Below are positions 23,375 to 36,549 of a stretch of 64,000 bases of DNA, one piece after another (the first letter of the stretch is position 1; the number at the start of each line of letters is the position of its first letter). This stretch comes from Erinaceus europaeus (taxonomy: Eukaryota > Chordata > Mammalia > Eulipotyphla > Erinaceidae). Where the stretch lies: positions 1,116,001 through 1,180,000 of the forward strand of contig NW_026647188.1 in the NCBI RefSeq assembly GCF_950295315.1. The letters run 5' to 3'. The notes below the pieces were generated by a model. The model ran no database searches. It worked only from the letters and a program-made list of their open reading frames with translations, and had not been told where the DNA came from. Both the position numbers and the translations under genes were made by a program.

Positions 23375-25834
23375 AGAATTCAAAAACCTCCTACACTGTG
23401 TTCATTTATGACAGGTTCAAACCTGGCTTGTAGAGATTGTAAGGCAGCAGCTCTCATGCCCACAGACTCCAGACAGCCCCAGTCTTCACCATATGCTGAA
23501 CTACCAGACCTGACAGTAATGTATGTGTGTGTGTCTGTGGGTCTGACTGTGTGTGTCTGTGTGTGCTCAGAGCTCACCTAAAGTAGTCTCAGAGCATGAG
23601 TGTCAAGGCATCCAGCCTCACCTGCAACTTATGTACAGAGAACCTAGCTGGTCAGGGCAAGCCAGCTAGCCCAGATGCTGGCTAAGCAAGAATGCCAGAG
23701 AACTATGTGGAAGCCCAAGACCCCATTTTGAGCCCCTGTTCACCACTTACCTAATTATTGAAAAGCTGGCCTAGTGGCAAATCAGAAGTTCAGCTGTCTC
23801 TCTGTCTCTCTTCCTGCTGAGCACAGGGATTCACAAACTCCCAGTAGAGTCATCCCAGACAAAGAGAGAAACCCCTTCCACTTGCAAAGCCAAATGGGGG
23901 ATCCCCCAACCCCACAGGAAAGAAAAGATGTCTAGGGCACTCTACATCAATTTCAACCTTGCTGTCCATGGGCCACAAATCCCAAGTTCTCCTCATTCCA
24001 CAGAATCACTACACTCAACTATGGGGTTTGGTGCCACACAGAAGAATGCAGCTGAGCTCCCCGATGCCACTCCACTTTGAGTCTACACAGAAAATTACAC
24101 ACAGCATGGGAATAGCAAAGGAAAGAACCCATCTGAGGACCACCTGGGAGAATGCACAACAGTGTCCAGAATATCCAATGTGACAATCATATTTAAACAA
24201 CCATTTGTGCAGTGGAAACTTCCTTTGTCATAGCACAACCCATTTCCTAAGACCCTGCGTCAGGAATAAAGAAGCAACAGCGGTAATCATAACTTAAACA
24301 CACTTATGTACACTTACACACACTCACACACACACCCTCCCACTGAGACACACACCCTCCCACAGAGACGCACACACTTTTCCTTGAAATAACGTGGATT
24401 GGGGTTGCTATTTTGCACTCAAGTAAAAGGTCAAAGTTTCATGGGTGGAGGGGAGAAGTGTTAAGTTTCTGGCATATGAAGGTGAGAAGTGCCTAGAGAA
24501 GATCGATAGTTACATGGACAACGAAGGGAGCATGGGTTGGAGACACAGCTGTTGGAGATTCCAGGGAACTATGTGGAAGCCCAGCACCCCGTTTTAAGCC
24601 CCTGCTCACCACTTACCCAGCTAGGGAAAAGCTGGGATAGTGTCAAATCAGAACTGCAGCTGTCTCTCTGTCTCTCTTCCTGCTTGGGCCATGCTCTCTA
24701 AATTTATGTCTGTTTCCTTCTCCTCAATAAGAAAGTTACAAATGATGTACAGAAATACAGGGGAAGTGGAAAAAATCACCACAGTACCCACTATTACATG
24801 TAACTGTTGACTGTAAACCATTCATCCCCCAAGAAAGAACAGAATAAATATTTGTGAGGTTAAAAACATTGTAGGTTAAATAGGGAACATTCTTTAGAGC
24901 CATGCAATACTAATCCATTGTGCATTGGATGTCACTGTCAAAAAAGTACAGTAATAGTTGTAGTAGTGTGTAGTATCTGCAAAAGGAAATGTATTGTGTG
25001 TAAAAGTTCCCGTCAATTATAAGAGAAAATCTATCAGGCAGAAGAAATGACCCCTCATGTGATATCAGACTAAATATATAAATAAATATGAAAATATCTG
25101 GGGATGATCGAGGTGGATTTAAAAAAAAATAAAAAATAAAAACAAAAACCACAGGAAGACCTGATTACAGCAGAAATATAGAAAACGTCTGCTGAGAAAC
25201 AGAAGACTGCTGCAAAAATTCCCTGACACTTCAGGGTCCAGGCAAATTAAGAATTCTGGAGAATGAAAAGAAACACATACGTATTGAAGCTTACACTAGA
25301 GAAAGGAGGCAAGTTCTGTACTATGATAATTACAATAAGGATACTGATAGAAAGGCTATTGGAAATGCTCCTGGAAGGTTTATAATTTATAATTGTAGTG
25401 AATCCTGCTCCAACTATGTGACCAATTATTTGTGAATAAGGAGGCTGTTATAAATGTGGTAATTCTTCATTAAGATCAAATAAAAATGTCAAAAATTCTA
25501 AAAATGACGGATATCTATATATATGTATATATATGTACATATATGTATGTGTTTATTATAAACTATGAGGTATACTGGCATGGCTATGAGGAGACAGAGC
25601 ATGTTTTGTGACATAGAGACTTACAAAGCTGAGGCTCCAGAAACCTAGGTGAAATCGCCAACAAAACAAGCTAGAGCTCAGCAGTGCCCTGGTGACTCTC
25701 TTTGTATATCTGGTCCTGTCAGTAAAATAATATATAAGTAAAATATTAATTAGTGCAGACAGAGTGAGTGAGAGCATGTGAGAGTCAGAGACAGAGAAGG
25801 CAAGAAGAGAAATAGAAGAGTTGGAAAGACACCA
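23375..25834 (+). repeat. U11: AEDC unit with a duplicated E start around unique DNA
   Basis: The head runs to about 23690. The first about 120 bp of E (23691-23818) follow, then a segment seen nowhere else in the window (23819-24570), then a complete E (24571 to about 24985), D (to about 25550) and C. Removing one E start and the unique segment gives about 1.58 kb, close to U19. Confidence 0.86.
23819..24570 (+). other. Unique segment inside U11
   Basis: This stretch has no match elsewhere in the window. It lies between two copies of the E start (agagaactatgtggaagccc near 23696 and agggaactatgtggaagccc near 24572). It contains a CA-rich part with a short tandem (cacaccctcccac twice near 24330-24365). 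Reading frames reach only 74 codons. I see no terminal repeats or A-tail, so it is not an obvious retroelement insertion. Confidence 0.75.
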
Positions 25835-26493
25835 GAAGTCAAAAACCTCCCACACTCTGTTCATTGATGACAGGTTCAAACCTGCATTGTAGAGATTGTA
25901 ATGCAGCAGTCTCATGTCCACAGACCCCAGACAACCCCAGCCTTCACCATATGTGTGTAGTATTTATGACAGGAAATGTATTGTGAGTGTAAACTACCCT
26001 TCAATTATAAGAGAAAAATCTATAAAGCAGAAGAAATGACCCCTCATGTAATATAGGACTAAATAAATAAATAAATATGTAAATAAATGGGGATGATCTA
26101 GGAGGATTTGAAAAGAATGAAAAATAAAAACAAAAATCACAAGAAGACCTGATTACAGCAGAAACATAGAAACCATCTGCTGAGAAACAGAGGGCTGCTT
26201 CAAAAATTCCAAGACATTTCAGAGTCCAGGGAAATTAAGATTTCAGGAGAATGAAAATAAACTCATATGTTTTGAAGCTTATGTTAGAGAAAGGAGGTGA
26301 GTTCTGTACTATGATAATTACAATAAGGATGCTGATAGAAATGCTATTAGAATTGCTACTGGAAGGTTCTATTATTTATAATTGTATTGAGTCCTGCTCC
26401 AGCTATGTGGCCAATTATTAATGAAAAAGGAAGCTGTTATAAATGTGTTAATTCTGATTTAGATCAATTACATAGGTTGATAATTACAAAAAT

Positions 26494-26537
<44 letters not shown>

Positions 26538-26820
26538 TTTATTATAAAGTCTGAGAGATACTGCCATGGATATGAGGAGACAGAATATGGCTTGTGTCAG
26601 CGAGAATTACAAAGCTGAGGCTAAAGTAGCCTTGATGAAAACACCAACAAAAAAGCCAGAGATCAGCAGTGCTCTGGTAACTCTCTTTGTATACCTCGGC
26701 CTGTCATTAAAATAAGTATATAAGTAAAATATTAATGAGTGAAGACAGAGTGTGTGAGAGCATGTGAGAGTTAGAGACAGAGAAGACAAAAAGAGAAATA
26801 GAAGAGTTAGAAAGAGACCA
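25835..26820 (+). repeat. U12: type III unit, 986 bp
   Basis: Short head (gaagtcaaaaacctccc), D from about 25950 ending in a TA tract (26496-26534), then C. Its length is the same as U18 and the same as U20 once its insertion is removed. Confidence 0.9.
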
Positions 26821-28847
26821 GAATTCAAAAACCGCCTACACTGTCTTCACTGATGACAGGTTCAAAACTGGCTTGTAGAGATTGTAGGGCAGCAACTCTC
26901 ATGCTCACCGACCCCAGACAGCCCCAGCCTACACCATATGCTGTACTATCAGAACTGACAGTAATGTGTGTGTGTGTCTGTCTGTCTGTCTGTCAGTGTG
27001 TGTCTGTGTGTGCTCAGAACTCACCTATAGTAGTCTAAGAGCATGGGTGGTAAGGTATCCTGCCTCACCAGAGACTTATGTACAGAGAACCTAGCTGGTT
27101 AGAGAAAGCCAGATAGCCCAGATTCTGTCTAAGAAAGAATGCATATGCAAAGGGACTCTCATGTCTCGCTCTCCTGAGTTCCCTATTCAATCTCATGCCT
27201 CACTTCATTCAAACACTGCCAATGAGGGAAGCTGGGGCACCCCTCAGAATTCAGGGGCAGGACCCTGTCCAGTCACGGTTGGCTGCATACTCAGCCTCCA
27301 GGCTCCCAGTCCACTTCTCAGTGTACAGCAGATTACAAGTCCAGAAAGAACCCAGAAAGAGTTCCAACATAGAAGGGAACTCTGATTGACCAAACAATAG
27401 TGGATGAACCCAGCCCCTTACACCTCCCCTTTGGGTCCAGGTAAGGCAATTGCACCTGTTTCTTCACAATCACTGATCATAGTGTCCTGGTGTCCACATA
27501 TCACAATCAGAGAGATTCCGAGAAGTAGCCATCCATGAGTGTCCCATACAAAGTCGTGCTGCTTGCAGGAAGCACAAACTCACTGGGCCCTGGCTGTGGA
27601 GAGACAAAAAGAAGATGGATGCCTCCATTGGCTGAATTAGGAGTTTCCAGTGGAGATCACAGCCCCGCCCCTCCCCTGAGGTCCTGGCTGCTGCTAATAA
27701 AGGCAATTGGAAACACCTGTTACCACTTGGGACCTGAGGACATACTCAGGAATCCCTCCAGGAGCTAGCAGGCTGGCAGACCTCCTGACCCCGGGAAAGC
27801 TGTGCTCCTAGTTTGGAGGGCCTTCAGGCCAGAGATGAGAATATTCCCTAGATACAAGAAAGAACTTCAGGTTTCAAAAGGATTTGAAACCCCAGGAGGC
27901 AATTGGAAAAGACATTTCACTGCCATAAAAACACCCTCTTTCAGAACCCTGGAAGCTTCCGTTTTACGTGGAAAATCTGGACACTGGTGTGGCCATCAGT
28001 ACCACAGATCCTTTACATTCAGCCCAATAGAGGGAAAGCACAATGTGTGTGCCAGGGGGATAGAGTTTCACTTCCCTTCACCTGGGCTCTCATGAAATAA
28101 GTACAAGGATTCGGTGCAGGAAATTGTAGAGGACTGCATTTAGGGTGAGTGTCAGCCTCAGGGCCCTGGAGAATGGGAGTCAAACACAGAGGGCCTGGAA
28201 AGCTGAAGCTGGAGATGGACATATGCCTGTTACCTGCAGCAGGATTGCTGTCTCCTCAGTTCCCCAATGTACTACACCATATGCAGGAGACTAAATTATC
28301 CAAAGGGCAAAGAAAGGAAAATTTCAACACCAGGAAGTCCGAGATCACAATGCATGCACTGACATCCAATAAGGGCCCAGTGAAGAAGGCATGTAGAGAC
28401 AGTCAGAGAGACAGAATGACAGTGATAGAAAAGGACTGAAATTCTGGCCCTGTGTTGATCAGTGCCAGAGCACTGAAGATAAACCCTCCATGCCCATGCA
28501 TACTTCTTACAAGTGGCTTAGTTATTTTATGTTTGTGAGGAAAGGTTACACTTAGAACATCTAGGTCTTAGCCCACTCTGAGAAGCAAACTTGGTCTGCA
28601 TGCCACTCTCCAAAACTGCCCTCGCCTCTCTAATTTGGAAGTAGTCTTAGTGATGCTCCACCCAAGATGCAGGCAGGCGTATTGCATCTCCCTGGTCCAG
28701 CCTCAGCCTGTCCTGTGTGCAGGGAACTGCACTATGTCTATTTCTTCTTTGATTTACAGTTTTGGGATAGGTCTCGGTGGACAAAAAGAACAAGATGGAA
28801 GTAGATGATTTGGCAGCGGTAGTTTGTGCTGAGATTTGTAGTGTGAT

Positions 28848-29372
28848 AAGAGGTATACGAGGTACTCGCTGCAAACTCTAGTATACTTCTGCTTTCTTAC
28901 TTTGGTGCCATACCTACCTAATACTTCCTCTCCACTTTTCCAAGCTTTGGGTCCATGATTGCTCAACAATTTGTTTGGCTTTGTATGTTAACTCTCTTTT
29001 CAGTCACTAGGTTCCAGGTGTCATCAGGATGCCGACCAGACTTCCCTGGATTGAAGACACCACCAATGTGTCCGGGAGCTCAGCTTCCCCAGAGACCCAT
29101 CCTACTAGGGAAAGAGAGAGGCAGACTGGGAGTATGGACCGACCAGTCAATGCCCATGTTCAGCGAGGAAGCAATTACAGAAGCCAGACCTTCTACCTTC
29201 TGCAACCCTCAATGACCCTGGGTCCATGCTCCCAGAGGGATAGAGAATGGGAAAGCTATCGGGGGAGGGGGTGGGATATGGAGATTGGGCGTTGGGAATT
29301 GTGTGGAGTTGTACCCCTCCTACCCTATGGTTTTGTTAATTAATCCTTTCTTTAAAAAAAAGAGGTACACGA
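28848..29372 (+). mobile_element. L1 no. 3: short 5'-inverted 3' UTR copy, 13 bp TSD
   Basis: Flanks AAGAGGTATACGA (28848-28860) and AAGAGGTACACGA (29360-29372) differ at one base. About 28861-28910 is 3' UTR in reverse orientation. From about 28911 the adjoining 3' UTR is forward to an A run ending at 29359. The two pieces abut in the L1 with a tacc overlap, so again twin priming without loss. No coding sequence is included. Confidence 0.9.
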
Positions 29373-29492
29373 ATGGCTCTGTGAGATGTCTCTCATGACT
29401 GTGGCTCAGAAGGGCCAGGTGTATCCGCATTAATACCCTAATGCAGAGCTGTGCAGGTCTCTAGATAAAAATATTTTCAGATCTCTAAATGT

Positions 29493-29494
<2 letters not shown>

Positions 29495-29532
<38 letters not shown>

Positions 29533-29555
29533 GAGACAGAGAGAGAGAGAGAGAG
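29495..29555 (+). repeat. (TA)n(GA)n microsatellite, U13
   Basis: About 34 bp TA then an imperfect GA run. Confidence 0.95.
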
Positions 29556-29857
29556 CAAGACACTGATGTAGTCATTTTTTTCTACAATGGATGTGATATG
29601 ACATTCAGACAATTGATTGCTAAAACCTGGATACAAACTGTGCATCAGGAAAAGAATTGTCCAAAGGAGTAAAATCTCCAAATCACTAGCTATATGCAGC
29701 TCCAACGGGACCTAGCAAAAAAGGCTCGAGAAGGAATTCGTCCAGGACACTCTCCACATGGACAGGCACCACAAGTTTCCTAGTCTGGCAAAACACACAA
29801 GGCAGCTGCTAGTTCCCAGTGCAATCCTCACGGCAAAAACCTCTCCCTCTTCAGTGT

Positions 29858-30444
29858 CTTTACATCTGAAAATAAGAAAAGTGACCAAGGGCCAAGGAGA
29901 GCTACAATGGTGTCAATATTGAGCTGTAAATCAGAATGTGCCTAGTGTTTTGCACAAAATCACCTGTGCCACAGTGATTCTATTGTTCTTTCTCTCTCTC
30001 CCTCCCTCCCATACACACACAAACACATACTCTCACAGTTACACACACACACACATCCACTGAGGCACAGGCACAAAGGGAGTTATACACATGCACACTG
30101 GACAGCTTCTGCAAGGCAGGGCCCTGGGTGAACCCTGCTTCGCACTTCCTGGAAGCACGCCCAGCCTTTTAAGGCCAGCTGTGAGCTCCCATTGTCGGGC
30201 TTACTTCAGAAGGCCCTCAGACAGGGCACCAGCCATGCTCTGATATGCCAGAGGCCTAGGCCACAGCCAGAAACCCTGACAGCAATATCATTGGCCTATG
30301 TTCTAGGACATGCCCAGGAGTGTCAAGGCCCCTAGTCAGTGATTGGCCAGCAACCTTGAGCACCCCCCACCCGGCCCTGCAGCATGCTCATTGGGCAGCC
30401 TCTGGAAGGCCCTCCATCCAGCCACTTCTGCTGGAAAGAGATGA
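29858..30444 (+). promoter_or_regulatory. P module of U13: ATTGG block with a perfect CArG sequence
   Basis: CA tract at about 30012-30055. CCTTTTAAGG at 30165-30174 fits the serum-response-factor CArG consensus CC(A/T)6GG exactly. ATTGG follows at 30290, 30342 and 30390 (spacing 52 and 48 bp). The end is the ccacttctgctggaaagagatgagaattc form, typical of beta-neighbouring units, without the fourth box. Regulatory function is not shown. Confidence 0.45.
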
Positions 30445-33413
30445 GAATTCAAAAACCTCCTACACTGTGTTAATTGATGACAGGTTCAAAGCTGGCTTGT
30501 AGAGATTGTAAGGCAGCAGCTCTCATGCCCACAGACCCCAGACAGCCCCAGCCTTCACCATATGCTGTACTACCAGACCTGACAATAATGTGTGTGTGTG
30601 TGTGTGTCTGTCTGTCTGTCTGTGTGTGTCTGTGTGTGCTCAGAACTCACCTATAGTAGTTTCAGAGCATGGGTGCGAAGGTAGCCAGCCTCACCTGCAA
30701 CTTATGTACAGAGAACCTAGCTGGTCAGGGCAAGCCAGCAGCCCAGATTCTGGCTCAGCAAGAATGCACATGCAAAGGGACTCTCATGTCTCCCTCTCCT
30801 GAGTTCCCGATTCAATATCATGCCTCACTATCATCCAAACACTGCCAACAGGGTAAGCTGGGGCACCCCACAGAATTCAAGGGCAGGAGCCTGTCCAGTC
30901 ACGTTTGGCTACCTTCTCAGCCTCCAGACTCTCATCCACTGCTCCTGGCAGCTGATTACAAGCCCAGAATGAACCCAGAAAGAGCTGTGTTTCAACATAG
31001 AAGGGAACTGTGTTTGACCAAACAATAGTGGATGAACCCGGCCCTTACACCTACCCTTTGGGTCTGGCTAAGGCAATTGCTCCTGTGGCCTCACAATCCC
31101 TGATCATGGTGTACTGGTGTCCACACATCACACTCAGAGAGATTCCCAGAAGTAGGCATGCATGAGTGTCCCATACAAAGTCGCTCTGCTTGCAGGAAGC
31201 ACAAACTCCCCGGGCCCTTGGTATGGAGAGACAAAAGGAATATGGATGGCTCCATTGGCTGACTTAGGAGCTTCCAGTGGAGATCACAGCCCCGCCCTTC
31301 ACCTGAGGGCCTGGCTGCTGCTAATGAAGGAAATTGGAAACAGCTGTTACCACTTGGGGCCCGAGGACATACTCAGGAATCCCTCCAGGAGCTAGCAGGC
31401 TGGCAGATCTCCTGACCCCTGGATAGATGTGCTCCTAGTTGGGAGGTCCTTCTGGTCAGAGGTGAGAATATTCCCTAGATACAAAAACATAATTCAGGTT
31501 TCAAAAGGATTTGAAACCCCAAGAGGCACTTGGAAAAGACATTTCACAGCCATCAAAGCAACCTCTTTCTGAACCCTGGAAGCTTCCGTTTTGCATGGAA
31601 AATCTGGACATTGGTGTGGCCATCAGTACCACAGATCCTTTACATTCGGCCCAATAGAGGGAAAGCACAATGTGTGTGCCAGGGTGGTAGAGTTTCACTT
31701 CTCTTGACCTGGGCTCTCATGGAAATATGGACAAGGATGTTGTGCAGGAAATTGAGGAGGGGGGCATTTAGGCTGAGTGTCAGCCACAAGGCCCTGGAGA
31801 GTGGGAGTCAAGCTCAGACGACCAGGACAGCTGCAGCTGGAGATGGACATATGCCTGTTACCTGCAGCAGGAAAGCTGTCATCTAAGTTCTCATCTGTAC
31901 TACGCCATATGCACGAGATTAAATAATCCAAAGGGCAAAGAAAGGAAAATTTCAACACCAGGAAGACCGAGTTCACGATGCATGCACTGACTTCCAGGAA
32001 GGGTCCAGGGAAGAAGGCACTTAGAGAGAGTCAGAGAGACAGTATGACAGTGACTGAAAAGGACATAAATTCAGGCCCTGTGTTGATCAGTGCCAGAACA
32101 CTGAAGACAAACCCTCCATGCCCATGCATACTTCTTACAAGTGGCATTGTTGTTTTATGTTTGTGAGGAAAGTTTACACTTAGAACATCTAGGTCTTAGC
32201 CCACTCTGAGAAGCCACCCTTGGCCTTCAGCCCACTCTCCAAAACTGCCCTTGGCTCTCCAAATTGGAAGTAGTTTTAGTGATTATCCAGCCAAATGCAG
32301 GCTGGCGTATTTCATCTCCCCGTTCCAGCCTCAGCCTGTCCTGTGTGCAGGGAACTGAACTATGTCTATTTCTTCTTTGATTTACAGTTTTAGGATAGGT
32401 CTCGGTGGACAAAAATAGCAAGAGTGAAGTAGATGATTTGGCAGCTGTAGTTTGTGCTGAGAGAGATTTGTAGAGAGACAAGAGGAAAACAAATGGCTCT
32501 TGAGATATCTCTCATGACTGTGGCTCTGAAGGGCCAGGTGTATCCACATTACTACCCGAATCCAGAGCTGTGCAGGTGATTGCTAAAACCTGGAGAGAAA
32601 CTGTGCATCGGGAAAAAATTGTCCTAGGGATTAAAATCTTCAAATCATTAGCTATATGCAGCTCTAAGGGGACCTGGCGAGAAAGGCTTGAGAAGGAACT
32701 CATGCTGGAGACTCTCCACATGGACAGGCACCACAAGTTTCCTAGTCTGGCAACACACACAGGGCAGCTGCTAGTTCCCAGTGCAAGCCTCAGGGCAAAA
32801 ACCTCTCCCTCTTCAGTGTCTGTACATCTGAAAATAAGAAAAGTGACCAAGGGCCAAGAGAGCTACAATGGTGTCAATATTGAGCTGTAAATCAGAATGT
32901 GCAAAGAGTTTTGCACAAAATCACCAGTGCCACAGTGATTCTGTTGTTCTCTCTCTCTCTCCCTCCCTCACACACACACAAACACACACAAACAAACACT
33001 CTCACAGTTACACACAAGCATACATCCACAGAGGCAAAGGCACAAACGGAGTTATACACATGCACATTGGACAGATTCTGTAAGGCAGGGTCCTGGGTGA
33101 ACCCTGCTTCTCACTTCCTGGAAGCACGCCCAGCCTTTTAATGCCAGCTCTGAGCTCCCATTGTCGGGCTTACTTCAGAAGGCCCGCAAACAGGGCACCA
33201 GCCATGCTCTGATATGTCAGAGACCTAGGCCACGCCTAGAACCCCTGCCAACAATATCATTGGCCAGTGTGCTAGGAAACACCTAGTAGTGTCAATGCCC
33301 AAAGTCAGTGATTGTCCAGCAAATTTGAGCACCGCCCACACGGCACTGCAGCATGCTCATTGGGCAGCCTCTGGAAGGCCCGCCCACCAGCCACTTCTGC
33401 TGGAAAGAGATGA
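30445..33413 (+). repeat. U14: type II beta unit lacking the TA/GA tract
   Basis: Beta markers: atgtctccctctcctgag near 30787, cccagaatgaacccag near 30963, cggcccaatag near 31647, and aagggtccagggaag near 31998. At 32577 (gtgcaggtgattgctaaaac) about 170 bp is deleted, removing the microsatellite. P module at 32818-33413. Confidence 0.9.
32818..33413 (+). promoter_or_regulatory. P module of U14: (CA)n and ATTGG block
   Basis: Same layout as the P module of U13. The CArG-like site is altered (ccttttaatg) and one ATTGG box has changed (gattgtcc), leaving atcattggcc and ctcattgggc. Decay of individual boxes while the module persists argues against strong selection on every copy. Confidence 0.4.
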
Positions 33414-33556
33414 GAATTCAAAAACCTCCTACACTGTGTTCATTGATGACAGGTTCAAAGCTGGCTTGTAGAGATTGTAAGGCAGCAGTTCTCATGCCCA
33501 CAGACCCCAGACAGCCCCAGCCTTCACCATATGCTGTACTACCAGAACTGACAGTA

Positions 33557-33589
<33 letters not shown>

Positions 33590-33617
33590 AGTCTGTCTGT
33601 CTGTGTCTGTGTGTGCT
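33557..33617 (+). repeat. (TG)n(TCTG)n head tract, U15
   Basis: One of the longest uninterrupted TG runs among the heads, followed by CTGTCTGTC. Confidence 0.95.
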
Positions 33618-35585
33618 CAGAGCTCACCTATAGTAGTCTCAGAGCATGGGTGGGCAGGTAGCCAGCCTCTCCTGCAACATATGTACAGAGAACCTGGCTG
33701 GTCAGGGCAAGCCAGCTAGCCCAGATTCTGGCTAAGCAGGAATGCACATGCAAAGTGACTCTCATGTCTTCCTCTCCTGAGTTCCTGATTCAATCTCATG
33801 CCTCACTATCATCCAAACACTGCCAATGGGGGAAGCTGGGGCACGCCTCAGAATTCAGGGGCTGGAGCCTGTCCAGTTACATTTGGCTGCCTACTCAGCC
33901 TCCAGACTCTCAGTCCACTGTAAGGGCAGCAGATTACAAGCCCAGAATGAACCCAGAGAGAGATGTGTTTCAACATAGATGGGAACTGTGTTTGACCAAA
34001 CAATAGTGGATGAACCCAGACCCTCACACCTACCCTTTGGGTCTGGCTAAGGCAATTGCTCCTGTGGCCTCACAATCCCTGATCATGGTGTCCTGGTGTC
34101 CACACATCACACTCAGAGATATTCCCAGAAGTAGGCATGCATGAGTGTCACAAACAAAGTTGCTCTGCTTGCAGGAAGCACAAACTCCTTGGGCCCTTGT
34201 TATGGAGAGACAAAATTGAGATGGATGGCTCCATTGGCTGAATTCGGAGCTTCCAGAGGAGATCACATCCCTGCACCTCACCTGAGGGCCTGGCTGCTGC
34301 TAATAAAGGCAATTGGAAACACCTCTTGCCACTTGAGGCATGAGGTCATACTCAGGAATCCCTCCAGGAGCTAGTAGGCTGGCAGACCTCCTGACCCCAG
34401 GATAGCTGTGCTCCTAGTTGGGAGGGCCTTCGGGCCAGAGGTGAGAATATTCCCTAGATACAAGAACAAACTACAGGTTTCAAAAGGATTTGAAACCCCA
34501 GGAGGCACATGGAAAAGACATTTCACAGCCATCAAAACACCCTCTTTCTGACCCTGGAAGCTTACGTTTTGCATGGAAAATCTGGACACTGGTGTGGCCA
34601 TCAGTACCACAGATCCTTTACATTCGGCCCAATAGAGGGAAAGCATAATGTGTGTGCAAGGGTGATAGAGTTTCACTTCTCTTGAACTGGGCTCTCATGG
34701 AATTAGGACAAGGATGTGGTGCAGGAAATTCAAGAGGGCTGCATTTAGGCTGAGTGTCAGCCACAGGGCCTTGGAGAATGGGAGTCAAGCACAGAGGGCC
34801 TGGACAGCTGCAGCTGGAGATGTACATATGCCTGTTACCTGCAGCAGGTACGGTGTCTCCTAAGTTCCCCTCTGTACTACGCCATATGCACGAGACTAAG
34901 TAATCCAAAGGGAAAAGAAAGGAAAATTTCAACACCAGGAAGACCGAGTTCACAATGCATGCACTGACTTCCACGAAGGGTCCAGGGAAGAAGGCACATA
35001 GAGACAGTCAGAGAGACAGAATGACAGTGACAGAAAAGAACTGAAATTCTGGCCCTGTGTTGATCAGTGTCAGAGCACTGAAGAGAACCCCTCCATCCCA
35101 TGCATACTTCTTACAAGTGGCATTGTTATTTTATGTTTGTGAGGAATGGTTACACTTAGAACATCTAGGTCTTAGCCACTCTGAGAAGCAACACTTGGCC
35201 AGCAGCCCACTCAACAAAACTTCCCCTGCCTCTCCAAATTGGAAGTAGTTTTAGTGATGCACCAGCCATATTCAGGCTGGCATATATCATCTCCCCGGTC
35301 CACCCTCAGCCTGTCCTGTGTGCAGGGAACTGCACTATGTCTATTTCTTCTTTGATTTACAGTTTTGGGATAGGACTCGGTGGACAATAAGAGCAAGAGG
35401 GAAGTAGATGATTTGGCAGCTGTAGTTTGTGCGAGAGAGATGTGTAGAGTGACAAGAGGTAAACAATGGCTCTGTGAGATGTCTCTCATGACTGTGGCTA
35501 AGAAGGGCAAGGTGTATCCGCATTACTACCCAAATACAGAGCTGTGCATGTATCTAGCTAAAATATATTTTCAGATCTATACATG

Positions 35586-35667
35586 ATATATATATATATA
35601 TATACATACATATATATACATGCATGTATATATATACATATATATATAAAGAGAGAGAGAGAGAAAG
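35586..35667 (+). repeat. (TA)n(GA)n microsatellite, U15
   Basis: TA with TACA interruptions, then a short GA run. Confidence 0.94.
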
Positions 35668-35965
35668 AGCAAGACACTGATATAGTCATTCTCTACAATG
35701 GATGTGATATGACATTCAGACAATTGATTGCTAAAACCAGGAGAGAAACTGTGCATCAGGAAAAAAATTGTCCAAAGGAGTAAAATCTCCAAATCATTAG
35801 CTATATGCAGCTCCAAAGGGACCTAGCAAAAAAGGCTTGATTAGGAACTCATCCAGGAGACTCTCCACATGGACAGGCACCACAAGTTTCCTAGTCTGGC
35901 AACACACACAGGGCAGCTGCTAGTTCCCAGTGCAAGCCTCAGGGCAAAAACCTCTCCCTCTTCAG

Positions 35966-36549
35966 TGTCTTTACATCTGAAAATAAGAAAAGTGACCAAG
36001 GGCCAAGGAGAGCTACAATGCTGTCAATATTGAGCTGTAAATCAGAATGTGCCAAGTGTTTTGCACAAAATCACCTGTGCCACAGTGATTCTGTTGTTCT
36101 CTCTCTCTCCCCCTCCCTCATACACACACAAACACACACTCTCACAGTTACACATATGCACACATCCACAGTGGCACAGGCACATATAGAGTTATACACA
36201 TGCACACTGGACAGCTTCTGCAATTCAGGGCCCTGGGTGAACCCTGCTTCGCACTTCCTGGAAGCACGCCCAGCCTTTTAGGCCAGCTCTGAGCTCCCAT
36301 TGTCGGGCTTACTTCAGAAGGCCCTCAGACAGGGCACCAGCCATGCTCTGATATGCCAAAGGCCTAGGCCACGCCCAGAACCCTGCCAGCAATATCATTG
36401 GCCAGTGTGCTAGGACACGCCCAGGAGTGTCAAGGCCCCTAGTCAGTGATTGGCCAGCAACCTTGAGCACCACCCACAGGGCCCTGCAACACACTCATTG
36501 TGCAGCCTCTAGAAGGCCCGCCCACCATCCACTTCTGCTGGAAAGATGA
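35966..36549 (+). promoter_or_regulatory. P module of U15: (CA)n and ATTGG block
   Basis: CA tract at about 36118-36160. Two ATTGG boxes remain (atcattggccag and gtgattggccag) and the third has become cattgtgc. The CArG-like site has a one-base loss (ccttttagg). Confidence 0.4.

Larger units (their letters stand above)
26821..30444 (+). repeat. U13: type II gamma unit split by a short L1
   Basis: Gamma markers are present: atgtctcgctctcctgag near 27161, agaaagagttccaacatag near 27354, catccatgagtg near 27530 and ttaggagtttcc near 27637. The L1 (28861-29359) sits just after the acceptor-like region. The P module (29858-30444) contains a perfect CCTTTTAAGG. The corrected length is about 3112 bp. 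Confidence 0.9.
33414..36549 (+). repeat. U15: complete type II beta unit, 3136 bp
   Basis: All modules are in order: head with a long TG tract (33557-33617), body with an ORF-length stretch at 34141, TA/GA tract (35586-35667), tail, and P module (35966-36549). It carries the beta markers and no insertion. It is a good reference copy for the type II unit. Confidence 0.92.

Noticed and set aside
24300..24375. Retroelement insertion in the U11 unique segment
   Set aside because: There is no A-tail, target duplication, LTR end or coding motif. The flanking direct repeats are E-module sequence about 120 bp long, far longer than a target duplication.
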